Below, in pieces: positions 6,861 through 15,424 of a stretch of DNA of 24,842 nucleotides. This stretch comes from Bacilli bacterium (GTDB lineage: Bacteria; Bacillota_I; Bacilli_A; RF39; UBA660): contig CAAHEM010000101.1 of the NCBI GenBank assembly GCA_900772435.1, positions 1 through 24,842 of the forward strand, written 5' to 3'. Each line of letters begins with the position of its first letter. Positions within the stretch are counted from its first letter, which is position 1. The notes beneath the pieces were generated by a model. That model was not told where the DNA came from, searched no databases, and saw nothing but the letters and a program-made list of their open reading frames with translations. The position numbers were made by a program, and so were the translations under genes.

Positions 6861-8012
6861 CTACTTTTTATTTTCACCTGTTAATCTTTCTAATGTTTTA
6901 AATCTTCTTCCTTCAAGGTATTCAAGAGTTGAACCACCACCAGTAGATACATAATGGAAATCAAATCCAAATTTATGTGATGCGCTTATAATATCTCCAC
7001 CAGCAAGTATAGATGGTATAGATTGATTATATAAGAATTTTAATATTTTCTTAGTACCATTCTCATAATCTTTTTCTTCGAACATACCAAGAGGTCCATT
7101 CCAAAGAACAAGTTTACTATCTATTAATATTTCATTATATTTAGTAATTGTTTTTGGTCCAATATCATAACCAATATCATCTTTCTCCATTTCATCAATG
7201 TTTTTAACTCCATTTTGAGTTACTACATCAACTGGTAAAAAAACTTTATTACCATGAGTTTCTAATAAATTTTTAGCATATTCTAATCTATCAACACTAA
7301 CTATACTAGAACCAACATCAATTCCTTTAGCTTTAAGGAATGTGAAGCACATAGCTCCTCCAAGTAATATAGCATCACTTGTATTTATTAAATTATCAAT
7401 AACACCAATCTTATCATCAACTTTAGCTCCACCAAGAATTAAAGTCTTTCTTTGATGAAGAGCTCTATCTAACATATCTATTTCAGCATCTACTAAGAAA
7501 CCTGAATATGATGGTAAAAATTTACTAATACCATATGTAGACGCATGACATCTATGTGCAGTACCAAAAGCATCAAATACAAATATATCTCCAAGACTTG
7601 CCCAATACTTAGATAATGATTCGTCACAAGAACTCTCAAGCATACGAGGATAGTCTTCAAATCTAGTATTTTCAACTAATACTATTTCTCCTTCTTCCAT
7701 ACTTTCAACAGTCTTTGTTAATAAGTCACCTCTAGTAACAGGTACAAAATATATTGGTACATTTATTAATGTAGATAAATGTTTAGCAACTATTTCTAAA
7801 CTTTTCTTTTCTTTATCTTCTTGTGAAGCAATTCTTCCTAAGTGAGATAACAATATAACTTTAGCATTATGACTCACTAAATATTTAATAGTTTTTAAAC
7901 TTGAAACTATTCTAGTATCATCAGTAATTTTTCCATCTTTAATTGGAACATTAAAGTCAACTCTAACAATTACTTTCTTTCCTTCAACATTAGCCCTTCT
8001 TATACTTTCCAT
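6861..8012 (-). CDS. pgk: Phosphoglycerate kinase
   Basis: Transfers phosphate from 1,3-bisphosphoglycerate to ADP; cytosolic, two-lobed enzyme. 383 residues, slightly short of about 394; the usual LPGV/LPGL tail is replaced by RFKTLERLTG. The N-lobe substrate site shows VDFNVPIKDG, DDTRI, LLSHLGR and DAFGTAHRCHAS. The C-lobe nucleotide site shows LILGGAKVDDKIGV, LLGGAMCFTF, VLWNGPLGMFE and STGGGSTLEYLEG. AGGTAGG precedes the ATG. It follows the dNMP-kinase-like gene by 9 bp and precedes tpiA by 12 bp. The pgk-tpiA order matches the common Bacillota gap-pgk-tpi-pgm cluster, but here the pair sits at the tail of a surface-protein operon. Confidence 0.96.
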   Translation of the reverse strand: MESIRRANVEGKKVIVRVDFNVPIKDGKITDDTRIVSSLKTIKYLVSHNAKVILLSHLGRIASQEDKEKKSLEIVAKHLSTLINVPIYFVPVTRGDLLTKTVESMEEGEIVLVENTRFEDYPRMLESSCDESLSKYWASLGDIFVFDAFGTAHRCHASTYGISKFLPSYSGFLVDAEIDMLDRALHQRKTLILGGAKVDDKIGVIDNLINTSDAILLGGAMCFTFLKAKGIDVGSSIVSVDRLEYAKNLLETHGNKVFLPVDVVTQNGVKNIDEMEKDDIGYDIGPKTITKYNEILIDSKLVLWNGPLGMFEEKDYENGTKKILKFLYNQSIPSILAGGDIISASHKFGFDFHYVSTGGGSTLEYLEGRRFKTLERLTGENKK

Positions 8013-8021
8013 TTTATATAC

Positions 8022-8579
8022 CTACCTTTCATTTTCTGTGTATATTTTTTCAGCACTTTTTTCTAATTCTTCTAATGTTGTATTTACAACTTCTATGTCA
8101 AACTCATTAAAGTCATCTAAATCTATTTCAGTTGGATGATTTTTTTGTTCTTCAGTAAGACCATTATCAAAATTTGGTCTAACTATATGAATAACTTTAA
8201 TATTTGGATAAGCTTTCTTTAAATCATATATTTCTTTTTTAAGTCTTACATCACTTATAATAATCGCATCATAGAAATAACTAAATATTTCTATATCATC
8301 TATCATACGTTTAATAAATAAATCATCTTTTTTAAGTTTTTGTCTTATTACTCCAGTACCAAGTTGTTGTAAGAACTCACGAGGTTTAGTTTCTTCGCTT
8401 AAATCCCAACCTGTCATCTCACGAGCATAATACTTAATATATTTAGCAAGTTGAGTAATAATTACTTTCTTACCATGACGTTCATAAACGTCTTTTAAAT
8501 AAGCAGAAAATGTATCCTTTCCATGTTTTGCTTTACCACCAATAATATATATTGTTGGATTTCTAAATTCTACGTCCAT
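8022..8579 (-). CDS. P-loop kinase, deoxynucleoside monophosphate kinase-like
   Basis: 185 residues. The Walker A loop is GGKAKHGKDT near residues 14-23. A Walker B-like strand, DAIIISDVRLKKE (about 103-115), carries the DVR...E signature typical of phage-type dNMP kinases and related nucleotide kinases. The C-terminal half has a basic VIHIVRPNF segment likely to form the lid or phosphate contacts. Expected reaction: ATP-dependent phosphorylation of a (deoxy)nucleoside monophosphate, but substrate cannot be fixed by sequence reading and another small-molecule kinase role is possible. It lies between the NAGPA gene (8-bp gap) and pgk (9-bp gap), with AGGAGGG before the ATG, so it is co-transcribed with both. 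No phage genes surround it. Confidence 0.65.
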   Translation of the reverse strand: MDVEFRNPTIYIIGGKAKHGKDTFSAYLKDVYERHGKKVIITQLAKYIKYYAREMTGWDLSEETKPREFLQQLGTGVIRQKLKKDDLFIKRMIDDIEIFSYFYDAIIISDVRLKKEIYDLKKAYPNIKVIHIVRPNFDNGLTEEQKNHPTEIDLDDFNEFDIEVVNTTLEELEKSAEKIYTENER

Positions 8580-8587
8580 ATACCCTC

Positions 8588-9643
8588 CTAATTTGAATTA
8601 TCACTTTCTTCTGGTAAAACCATCCATGCATTTGGTAAATATCTTTCACCAGAATATCCATATCCTACTGGATTATTTATAAGTCCACCTTTACCATTTA
8701 CTATAGCATATAAAGCACTACTTCCACCACCATCTAAGTTAGCAGCATTATATGCTTTATATTTTTGAAAAACATCAGCAAGTTCAGGCATTGATATACC
8801 AACAGACTTAGATGAACGACCATCTATAGCAAGTAATAACACAATACCATCTTGTCTTTGACCAATAGCACTTCTATTAGCTATTCCCCATCCACCATTT
8901 CCTTTAAATTCAGCAGACTTTCCATTAACTACTAAGAATGGTCCAAACTCTACAGCTCTATCCATTCCATCTTTTATTGCTTCTTTAGCAGTTTTCTTAG
9001 TAAGCATTAATACATTATCTTTAGTAAATCCTATAAGTCCACCACCCTTATTAATCTTTTTACCAGTCGCATAAACTTTACCATCTAAAATTGTCGTACC
9101 AGTAACTCTATTTTGACCATTAGGATGATATACACCAGAAGCATTCATCGCAACTAATGCCTTTTTATTTTTAGCCATTGTTGATAAATATTCACCACGT
9201 TTACCATATTGTTTAGAGAACACTAATCTAAGTCTAGATGGATCATAAACAACAACCATCTTACCACTCCAATTGTCTCCACTTATATCAACAACTTTAT
9301 ATACATCATTTCCTTCATCTTTCTTAAGAACTTGTTCTTCATAAATAGATTCATAAGTATCTTTACTAAAATCAGGATTAAAATTTATTTTAGATGTATC
9401 TGTTGGATCTTCAGATTCAATAATCTTATTATTATCAAGCGTTTCTTTAATCATATCTTCACTATATAAAGTATAAGCAAAATATTTATGAGTCATAGTA
9501 GTCATCGCAGTAGTTATAAACCAATCTCTAAAGAATGAAAAAGGTCCATAAACTACAAAGAAACAAACAACAGCTATAACATCTACAACTATTAAGAATA
9601 CACTAAATTTACTAATCTTTTTATTCTTGTCCTTTTTCTTCAT
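8588..9643 (-). CDS. Membrane-anchored phosphodiester glycosidase (NAGPA domain)
   Basis: About 351 residues. A GTG at 9646 extends the frame, but the ATG at 9643 is 6 bases from AGGAG and is preferred. Residues 12-35 are a signal anchor. The domain from about 105 to the end is the phosphodiester glycosidase/NAGPA family: VAMNASGVYHPNG, TILDGKVYATG, EFGPFLVVNGK, WGIANRSAIGQR, LLLAIDGRS and NAANLDGGGSSAL. The family removes GlcNAc or similar sugars linked through phosphodiesters. In bacteria such proteins are associated with exopolysaccharide or wall-polymer processing outside the cell. It overlaps the upstream gene by 23 bp and is followed at 8 bp by the kinase-like gene. The exact substrate is unknown. 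Confidence 0.87.
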   Translation of the reverse strand: MKKKDKNKKISKFSVFLIVVDVIAVVCFFVVYGPFSFFRDWFITTAMTTMTHKYFAYTLYSEDMIKETLDNNKIIESEDPTDTSKINFNPDFSKDTYESIYEEQVLKKDEGNDVYKVVDISGDNWSGKMVVVYDPSRLRLVFSKQYGKRGEYLSTMAKNKKALVAMNASGVYHPNGQNRVTGTTILDGKVYATGKKINKGGGLIGFTKDNVLMLTKKTAKEAIKDGMDRAVEFGPFLVVNGKSAEFKGNGGWGIANRSAIGQRQDGIVLLLAIDGRSSKSVGISMPELADVFQKYKAYNAANLDGGGSSALYAIVNGKGGLINNPVGYGYSGERYLPNAWMVLPEESDNSN

Positions 9644-11009
9644 CACTTACTCCTAACTCATATGGTGCATCTAAAGTACCACTTCCTCCAGTAATCTTTA
9701 ATTCTTTATTTAAATATAACGCAGGTCTTACATTATATTTACTTGTAATAAAGTCTCCATAAAAATTACCTTCTTTATTTATAACGTTAATTATTTGATC
9801 AGACTCTATTCCTCTAGATAATGTTAATACATTGTTAACATCTCCAATAAACATATCTCCAAGTGAAAGCATACCAACACTAAGACTTACTTTAGTATTT
9901 TTTTCACTGTTGTAATCTAAGTTATCTAAGCTTAACACTCCAATATACCAATTAGATTTAACAATATTTTTACTATCTAACGTTTTTAAGTATGTATTAT
10001 TTAAATAATAACAAACTGTATTTTTAGTATTAGAGTATTTATTATTCTTACCTCCAAATGTTTTAACAACTTCAGTATCATTTTCTTTTATAACACCATT
10101 TAATGCAACTTTAGTAGCATCACCACTATTATCAATAATTTTAAATACTTGATTAGAGTAACTTATATAAGTATTTATTGTTGCTTCCTCTAACATAGTT
10201 GGTTTTACTTCTAATATTTTATATGGTTCATTCTCAGTACCTTTACCACTTAATAAAACTGATCCAGATGAAATAGTTATAACAGGTCTTACAGCATAAG
10301 TTTTAGTACTTATTTCATTAATACTAACTTCTCCATCAGAAGTTATATAGTAATTATGATTATCTTTATTAAGAGTACCTAAGTAGAAAGTTTCACCATT
10401 ATTTAAGAAACTACTTTTTCCTCCAGCTTTATAATAATCATATAATGATAATAAACTAATTTTATAAGTAGTATTATTTTTATCACAAGTTATATTTTTA
10501 ACATCATCAATCACATCTTCACAATAATATGTATTAGCTAAAAAATTAACATTTTCTTTAATATTATTTTCATATACACCACTACCAGCAATATCTTTAT
10601 CATAGTTTAACCATTTATTAACATATGATTTATCATAACCCTTTTCAAGTCCCGAATACATCATTGTAACGCTCTTATCAGCAATAGCTTTTATATTTTT
10701 ATCTTTATCTATTCCAATAATTCTATACATTATACCAGAATACTCAAGATAGTTATCACTAACTTCACCTAAATATCTATATTCATTTTTTTCTTCATCA
10801 AATATTAACCCTTTTGTTAAATCAACATAGCTTTGCTTTTTTAAAACGCTATCTACTAGAAGAACTGTATTATCTTTATTATTACTCTTACCATTTTCTT
10901 TTAAGTAATATTTAATCATTCTAGTACCATAAAAAGCTACAATAAGAAGTAACACTAATACATTTAGTGTTACTAATACAGGTGTAATTTTAAGTCTTCT
11001 TCTAGTCAT
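9621..11009 (-). CDS. Membrane-anchored exported protein with an internal duplication, function unknown
   Basis: 462 residues. A signal-anchor helix at about 9-30 follows a basic TRRR start. The external part is two paralogous halves (about 45-265 and 275-455). Each begins with a YI/YSNQVFKI or YSGIMYRI strand, contains a Tyr/Asn-rich middle with LLSLYDY or VLSLDNL, and ends with VRPxxxx followed by a GSGTxxxPY tail (GKGTENEPYKI and GSGTLDAPYEL). This VRP...G.GT..PY ending recurs in exported proteins of low-GC gut Bacillota (DUF6273-like; assignment tentative). No catalytic motif is seen. AGGAG precedes the ATG. It is in the middle of the cotH-VTC-DUF4956 operon, so a role in surface assembly is inferred only from context. 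Confidence 0.7.
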   Translation of the reverse strand: MTRRRLKITPVLVTLNVLVLLLIVAFYGTRMIKYYLKENGKSNNKDNTVLLVDSVLKKQSYVDLTKGLIFDEEKNEYRYLGEVSDNYLEYSGIMYRIIGIDKDKNIKAIADKSVTMMYSGLEKGYDKSYVNKWLNYDKDIAGSGVYENNIKENVNFLANTYYCEDVIDDVKNITCDKNNTTYKISLLSLYDYYKAGGKSSFLNNGETFYLGTLNKDNHNYYITSDGEVSINEISTKTYAVRPVITISSGSVLLSGKGTENEPYKILEVKPTMLEEATINTYISYSNQVFKIIDNSGDATKVALNGVIKENDTEVVKTFGGKNNKYSNTKNTVCYYLNNTYLKTLDSKNIVKSNWYIGVLSLDNLDYNSEKNTKVSLSVGMLSLGDMFIGDVNNVLTLSRGIESDQIINVINKEGNFYGDFITSKYNVRPALYLNKELKITGGSGTLDAPYELGVSDEEKGQE

Positions 11010-11017
11010 AAGAACTC

Positions 11018-11701
11018 CTAACTACCAAAATCATTTTGATATGCTATTAAACTAGCATTTATAACTCCATCTATTCCATTGAATTGATCAACAAGATTAG
11101 TATCAATACCACCCTTACTATTTTCTTTGACATCCACTTCTAATGAAAGCTCCACTTCACTTCCAAATATAGCTTTACTTCTAATTTTAAATTTTTTAAT
11201 ATTTTTTAATTTCTTTAATACATTTTCATGAGCATTTGCTTTATATTTAATTACTAAAAGATATCTATTAGATGTTTTAAATCCCATTAAATAACTTACA
11301 AAATATAAAACTCCAATACCAAGTGTAGCAACTATAGCTGGTACATATAATCCAGCTCCTGCCATAATTCCAGCAGCTATTCCCCAGAACATAAACCCAG
11401 TATCAACAGGTTCTTTAACAGCTGTTCTAAAACGAACGATAGATAAAGCACCAACCATACCTAAAGATAAACTAATATTAGAATTAATAGTTCTAATAAT
11501 CATCGCAGTAACCATCGCAAGCATTATTATACATAATGAGAATGCTTTTGAATAAACTACTCCAGTATATGTCTTTCTATATACATATACAATAAATAAT
11601 CCAATTACAAATGAAACTACTAGTGAGATTAACATATCAACACTAGATACACTACCTGTAAATTGTTCTAAAAATGATTTTTTAAATATACTTAATATCA
11701 T
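11018..11701 (-). CDS. DUF4956 membrane protein
   Basis: 227 residues. Four or so transmembrane helices lie between residues 22 and 142, with the family's signature MVGALSIVRFRTAVKEP followed by GFMFWGIAAGI. A soluble cytoplasmic C-terminal domain (about 148-227) carries alternating beta strands of ferredoxin-like pattern. The biochemical role of DUF4956 is not established. The family is repeatedly encoded next to VTC-domain and CotH proteins, exactly as here, which suggests a membrane partner of the polymerase or kinase. It starts 11 bp after the VTC gene with AGGAG. The family call is confident; the function is open. Confidence 0.85.
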   Translation of the reverse strand: MILSIFKKSFLEQFTGSVSSVDMLISLVVSFVIGLFIVYVYRKTYTGVVYSKAFSLCIIMLAMVTAMIIRTINSNISLSLGMVGALSIVRFRTAVKEPVDTGFMFWGIAAGIMAGAGLYVPAIVATLGIGVLYFVSYLMGFKTSNRYLLVIKYKANAHENVLKKLKNIKKFKIRSKAIFGSEVELSLEVDVKENSKGGIDTNLVDQFNGIDGVINASLIAYQNDFGS

Positions 11702-11712
11702 ATTTCCATCTC

Positions 11713-12399
11713 CTACTTAATACTTCTACATATCGCAAATTTACTTACTGCTTCTCTACAAGCAGGTATATCATTTAATATATTTGCTATATGTAAAGGT
11801 AATATTTCATTAAATTTTACTTCTAATACTTGCTTACCAGGTTCATCAACTGTATATCTTGGATAACTTGTATTAAATAAATCATAATTATATAAACTAC
11901 TTTGTATGTTAGAATCAAATGTAATTCTAACATCACTTATCGGATAAGTAAAAGCAGTTCTATGGTATTCAACTATAATACTAGGTACAAGACCTTTATT
12001 TTTATAGTTGGTAATAAACTCTAATAACAACCCTTCAGGATTTTCTACCTCATCTATTTTACCATTTAATATTTTACTATATATATCTTTTGAAATCAAC
12101 ATTTGTTCTTTAGCTGTATAATTATTATGTTTCATCTTTTTTTCAAGTCTTATAAATGTATCCACATTGTTATACATTCTAATTCTATATTTCTTTCTAT
12201 ATAAGACACCATCCATTTTTTCATAATATGAATTTGAGTCTCTATCATCAAAATACAAACTTTTTATTAAATATGAGCCATCTTCATAATATGCATTTTT
12301 ATCTTTACCAAGTATTAATGATAACTTTTGTTTTAATACTTCAGCAGCACTATTGGATATTTTAAATTTTAATTCATGTCTATATTTATATTCTTTCAT
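11713..12399 (-). CDS. VTC-domain (polyphosphate polymerase-like) protein
   Basis: 228 residues, one VTC domain from end to end, a member of the triphosphate tunnel metalloenzyme fold. Visible tunnel motifs are YRHELKFKI at the N-terminus, KSLYFDD, RKKYRIRMY, FIRLEKKMK and, near the C-terminus, VLEVKFNEILP. In yeast, VTC domains make polyphosphate from ATP; bacterial stand-alone versions are usually annotated as polyphosphate polymerase domain proteins with activity untested. There is no membrane helix, so it would act on the inner face, perhaps with the neighbouring DUF4956 protein. The start ATG overlaps the CotH stop as ATGA, indicating coupled translation. The ribosome site is a weak GGTGATG. 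Confidence 0.87.
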   Translation of the reverse strand: MKEYKYRHELKFKISNSAAEVLKQKLSLILGKDKNAYYEDGSYLIKSLYFDDRDSNSYYEKMDGVLYRKKYRIRMYNNVDTFIRLEKKMKHNNYTAKEQMLISKDIYSKILNGKIDEVENPEGLLLEFITNYKNKGLVPSIIVEYHRTAFTYPISDVRITFDSNIQSSLYNYDLFNTSYPRYTVDEPGKQVLEVKFNEILPLHIANILNDIPACREAVSKFAICRSIK

Positions 12400-15314
12400 T
12401 TTACATCACCAAAATACTTTTTAACATCACTACTAGATAAGTTAAAATATGTTTTAGCATATTTTACTACATAAGAATTTCTATTTTTAGCAAATGTTTT
12501 CATAGATTTAATAGATTTCTCCCAATGCGAATATGAGTTACCCCAACGTTCAGCATTTTTTTTAAATTCTTCTTTTCCTATCTCATCTATTACTTCATCA
12601 ATTCTTTTTTCAACATTTTTATAAGCCCAAGTATTATTTAAGTTATAAGATAATCTTTCTAAGAAAGTACTCTTAAATTCACTACTCTTCATCATATTTC
12701 TAAGTAATACAGTTGGAAAATTCCAAGAACCCATACCACTAGGATTAGTATATTCATTAAATGTATTCTGAGTAGTTCTAAAGAATCCAGAATCTATATC
12801 ATAAAAAATATATTTCCATTTACCATTATCAACTAATGGATTACTAAAATAACGAGTATTTAATATATCATAATTAGCTGTATATATTTCTCCAATCCAG
12901 AAATCACTAAAACTTTGAATATCTATTTGTTCTTTAATCTTTTCATAATTTTTACTATTACTAAGACTATTAGAATTTATAAAACTAATCATAGAATTAT
13001 ATTTTTTATCAGTACCACTCTTTACTTCACCATCTATTCTAAGAATACTTGTGTCAGTCTTAGTAGCCTTTACATTATAATGATTAGATACAAATGTTTC
13101 ATCTACTTTTTCACGTATAAAATATATTCCCCAATATTTACCATTAATATATAAAACAATCGGTACATAATCTTGAACATCAACATCAGTATACTGTCCC
13201 ATCAAAGAAGTTGCTACTACATCTTTTATAACAGTTCTCTGATCATTATATTGAAATTCATCTTGACTACCAGTACGAAGTACTAAAGAATCAAAAACAG
13301 AACTATCTACATTCTTAAATACTTTATATTTTAATTTAGCATCTCCATATTTCTTTTTAAATTTAATTTCATAACTTTTCTTTTTATAACTTCTAGTTGA
13401 TCCACCAAATAATTTAAGGCCAACATTAATACTAAATCCTTCGCCTTCTTTATCAAAATAATCAACGTATCCTCTTTCTTGAACTTTACTATTCAAACTT
13501 GTATTATTATTAACTTTATTTAGTTTTTTAGAATCTATTATTAATGACATAACAGAAGTTTTATGACTAGTATCAAGTATATATGAATAATTATTAACAT
13601 CGCTTGATAACTTTCCAGCCTCTTTACTCATTATTCTTAAAACAGTAGTCTTCTTAATAGTAAGAGGACTACTGTAAACTTTAGAAGATGTCGTCGGTTC
13701 TGAGCCATCTAGCGTATAATAAATTTTTCCACTTCCTGTAAGAGTTACTTTAAATTCTTTATTGCTATCATATATTCCAGATTTAATATCTGCATATGGT
13801 ACATAACTTATAGCTTCGGTTCCTCCACCATTTTTACTTCCAGGTGTTGGCTTACTAAAGTAAAGTATCGAAGAACCGCTTCTACCCATTGAATATCCAA
13901 GTGGTACATTCGCAACCATAATAGAATCTACTATTTCATCACTCTTAGTTAAATATACAGCTTCAGTATCACCAAGTTTAAATGAAGCATGTTGATATTT
14001 ACTATTAGATAACTTAGTATCACCTGATGCCATTACTATATAATATTCTCCACTCTTAAGTTCAACTTTAGGTAACTTATAAGAACACATAGTATTATCA
14101 TTGGTAGTTAAACAATAATTACTAAGATTAATTGTTTTACCACTATTATTATAAAGTTCTATCCAATCGTAATAATTGCCACCATTTTGAGCTAAATAAG
14201 AATAATTATTATTCATAACTTCACTAATTATTAATTCTTTAGGTGTGCTTAGATATTTCTTTTGGAATGATTTAATACCATCAACAGTATTATCAAATCC
14301 AGGACTAATCGCATTATTTTGTAAAAATTTTCCATCTTGCTTAATATAACCCATACCATTAGGTAAATTCTTATATTCAACTTTATCAACTATCTTACCT
14401 TTATTATTAGTAAGAACAGCAAATCCATTTTTACTATCAAGTTTAAATCCGGTACTTAACTCATCACAAGTTTTACAACTCTTACCAGAAGTAAATACAA
14501 CAACTACTTCACCAGGTTCTAAAACCTTACTTGGAAATTGCCATTTAAAACTTGCTACTTCACTATTAGAAAGTCCATAATTAGCAAGATTAACACTGTT
14601 CTTACTAATATTTTTAACTTCTATATATCCACTATATTCACCATTTTTATTTTTAAAGTTTCCTTTGTTATTTGCAAGTATTTCATTTATCTCTATAACT
14701 TTTTCATCATCACTTATTAATGATGCTAAGAACTCACTTCTTCCTTCTTTAGTATTTGCATGTCCTGGAGTAGCTTCAGTTTGAACAACCCATTTACCAT
14801 TTAAATCACGAGCCATAACAGTATTTCCATCAAGAGCAACAGTTTCAACAGCATCAACAACTTTACCATTTGGTTTAAATAAAGTCATTACTTCTCCACC
14901 AGAAGATTTAAGCTTAAAGTTAGCATACAACCCTTCACTTCTATTCCCACTTAAGAACACAACAATATATTCTTTAGGTCCAATTATAGTTTCAGGAAAT
15001 ACCCATTTAACTTTACTTTCTTCATCACTAAGACCATAATCTTTAAGATTAATATCTTTTTCATTTCCATTATATATTTCTACATAATCATATATTTTAC
15101 CATTTGGATCAGCATAAGCACCTTTATTAGAAGTCATAACTTCATTAATAACAAGTTTAGATATGTTAACTTCACCATCAGTAAGTTCTGCTTTATCCAA
15201 AGAATTAGACTTTTTATCAGATATATAATTTACTAAAGTTAAAACTACTATCATCATAATAGCAATAACAAAAAATCCTAAATTATTTTTAAGTTTCTTA
15301 AAATTAAATCCCAT
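12396..15314 (-). CDS. CotH kinase family surface protein with three lamin-tail domains
   Basis: 972 residues. A signal anchor at about 12-30 is followed by three lamin-tail domains (about 50-190, 205-340, 360-495), each with an INEV/ISEV start, an (I/V)E(I/L/V) strand and a YGLS/YCLT turn. A chitobiase C-terminal-like domain follows (about 505-580; YYTLDGSEPTTSS), then a CotH domain (about 590-910; GLKLFGGSTRSYKKKSYE, an RTGS...QRTVIKD loop, VPIVLYINGKYWGIYF, NYDILNTRYF, FYDIDSGF). CotH proteins are atypical protein kinases; in Bacillus they phosphorylate spore-coat proteins, but many lie in surface proteins of non-sporulating bacteria. AGGAG lies 9 bases before the ATG. This is the first gene of the apparent operon. 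The stop is TGA, the only one in the window, formed by overlap with the next ATG. Confidence 0.93.
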   Translation of the reverse strand: MGFNFKKLKNNLGFFVIAIMMIVVLTLVNYISDKKSNSLDKAELTDGEVNISKLVINEVMTSNKGAYADPNGKIYDYVEIYNGNEKDINLKDYGLSDEESKVKWVFPETIIGPKEYIVVFLSGNRSEGLYANFKLKSSGGEVMTLFKPNGKVVDAVETVALDGNTVMARDLNGKWVVQTEATPGHANTKEGRSEFLASLISDDEKVIEINEILANNKGNFKNKNGEYSGYIEVKNISKNSVNLANYGLSNSEVASFKWQFPSKVLEPGEVVVVFTSGKSCKTCDELSTGFKLDSKNGFAVLTNNKGKIVDKVEYKNLPNGMGYIKQDGKFLQNNAISPGFDNTVDGIKSFQKKYLSTPKELIISEVMNNNYSYLAQNGGNYYDWIELYNNSGKTINLSNYCLTTNDNTMCSYKLPKVELKSGEYYIVMASGDTKLSNSKYQHASFKLGDTEAVYLTKSDEIVDSIMVANVPLGYSMGRSGSSILYFSKPTPGSKNGGGTEAISYVPYADIKSGIYDSNKEFKVTLTGSGKIYYTLDGSEPTTSSKVYSSPLTIKKTTVLRIMSKEAGKLSSDVNNYSYILDTSHKTSVMSLIIDSKKLNKVNNNTSLNSKVQERGYVDYFDKEGEGFSINVGLKLFGGSTRSYKKKSYEIKFKKKYGDAKLKYKVFKNVDSSVFDSLVLRTGSQDEFQYNDQRTVIKDVVATSLMGQYTDVDVQDYVPIVLYINGKYWGIYFIREKVDETFVSNHYNVKATKTDTSILRIDGEVKSGTDKKYNSMISFINSNSLSNSKNYEKIKEQIDIQSFSDFWIGEIYTANYDILNTRYFSNPLVDNGKWKYIFYDIDSGFFRTTQNTFNEYTNPSGMGSWNFPTVLLRNMMKSSEFKSTFLERLSYNLNNTWAYKNVEKRIDEVIDEIGKEEFKKNAERWGNSYSHWEKSIKSMKTFAKNRNSYVVKYAKTYFNLSSSDVKKYFGDVK

Positions 15315-15350
15315 ATCAAAAACTCCTATTATAATTATACTATAATAAGA

Positions 15351-15356
15351 ATTATA
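15351..15356 (-). promoter_or_regulatory. Candidate -10 box before the cotH operon
   Basis: TATAAT on the minus strand, 37-42 bp before the cotH start. Two more TATAAT copies lie closer to the gene but would place the start in the ribosome site. No -35 box is convincing, so the operon promoter is uncertain. Confidence 0.25.
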
Positions 15357-15394
15357 TTTCCATTGCTATAAAAATTTTTTATATAATTTTACAC

Positions 15395-15424
15395 AAAAAA
15401 ATCTAAGATTTATTCTTAGATTTT
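15395..15424 (-). terminator. Terminator abutting the glmS stop
   Basis: A 10-bp stem (AAAATCTAAG at 15398-15407 with CTTAGATTTT at 15415-15424), 7-nt loop and 7-U tail on the minus strand, beginning at the base after the glmS TAG. Confidence 0.8.

Noticed and set aside
8022..8579. Phage origin of the dNMP-kinase-like gene
   Set aside because: It is tightly spaced within a cellular operon, matches its neighbours' base usage, and has no phage genes nearby.
12396..12399. TGA read as Trp (genetic code 4) extending CotH
   Set aside because: Readthrough would add only a few codons before a TAA. The genes end cleanly at TAA/TAG and use TGG for Trp, and the ATGA overlap is a common coupling arrangement.
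12915..14720. Plus-strand short frames inside cotH (12915-13154, 14538-14720)
   Set aside because: Ile/Phe/Tyr-rich antisense composition with no ribosome sites, lying fully within a well-supported gene.
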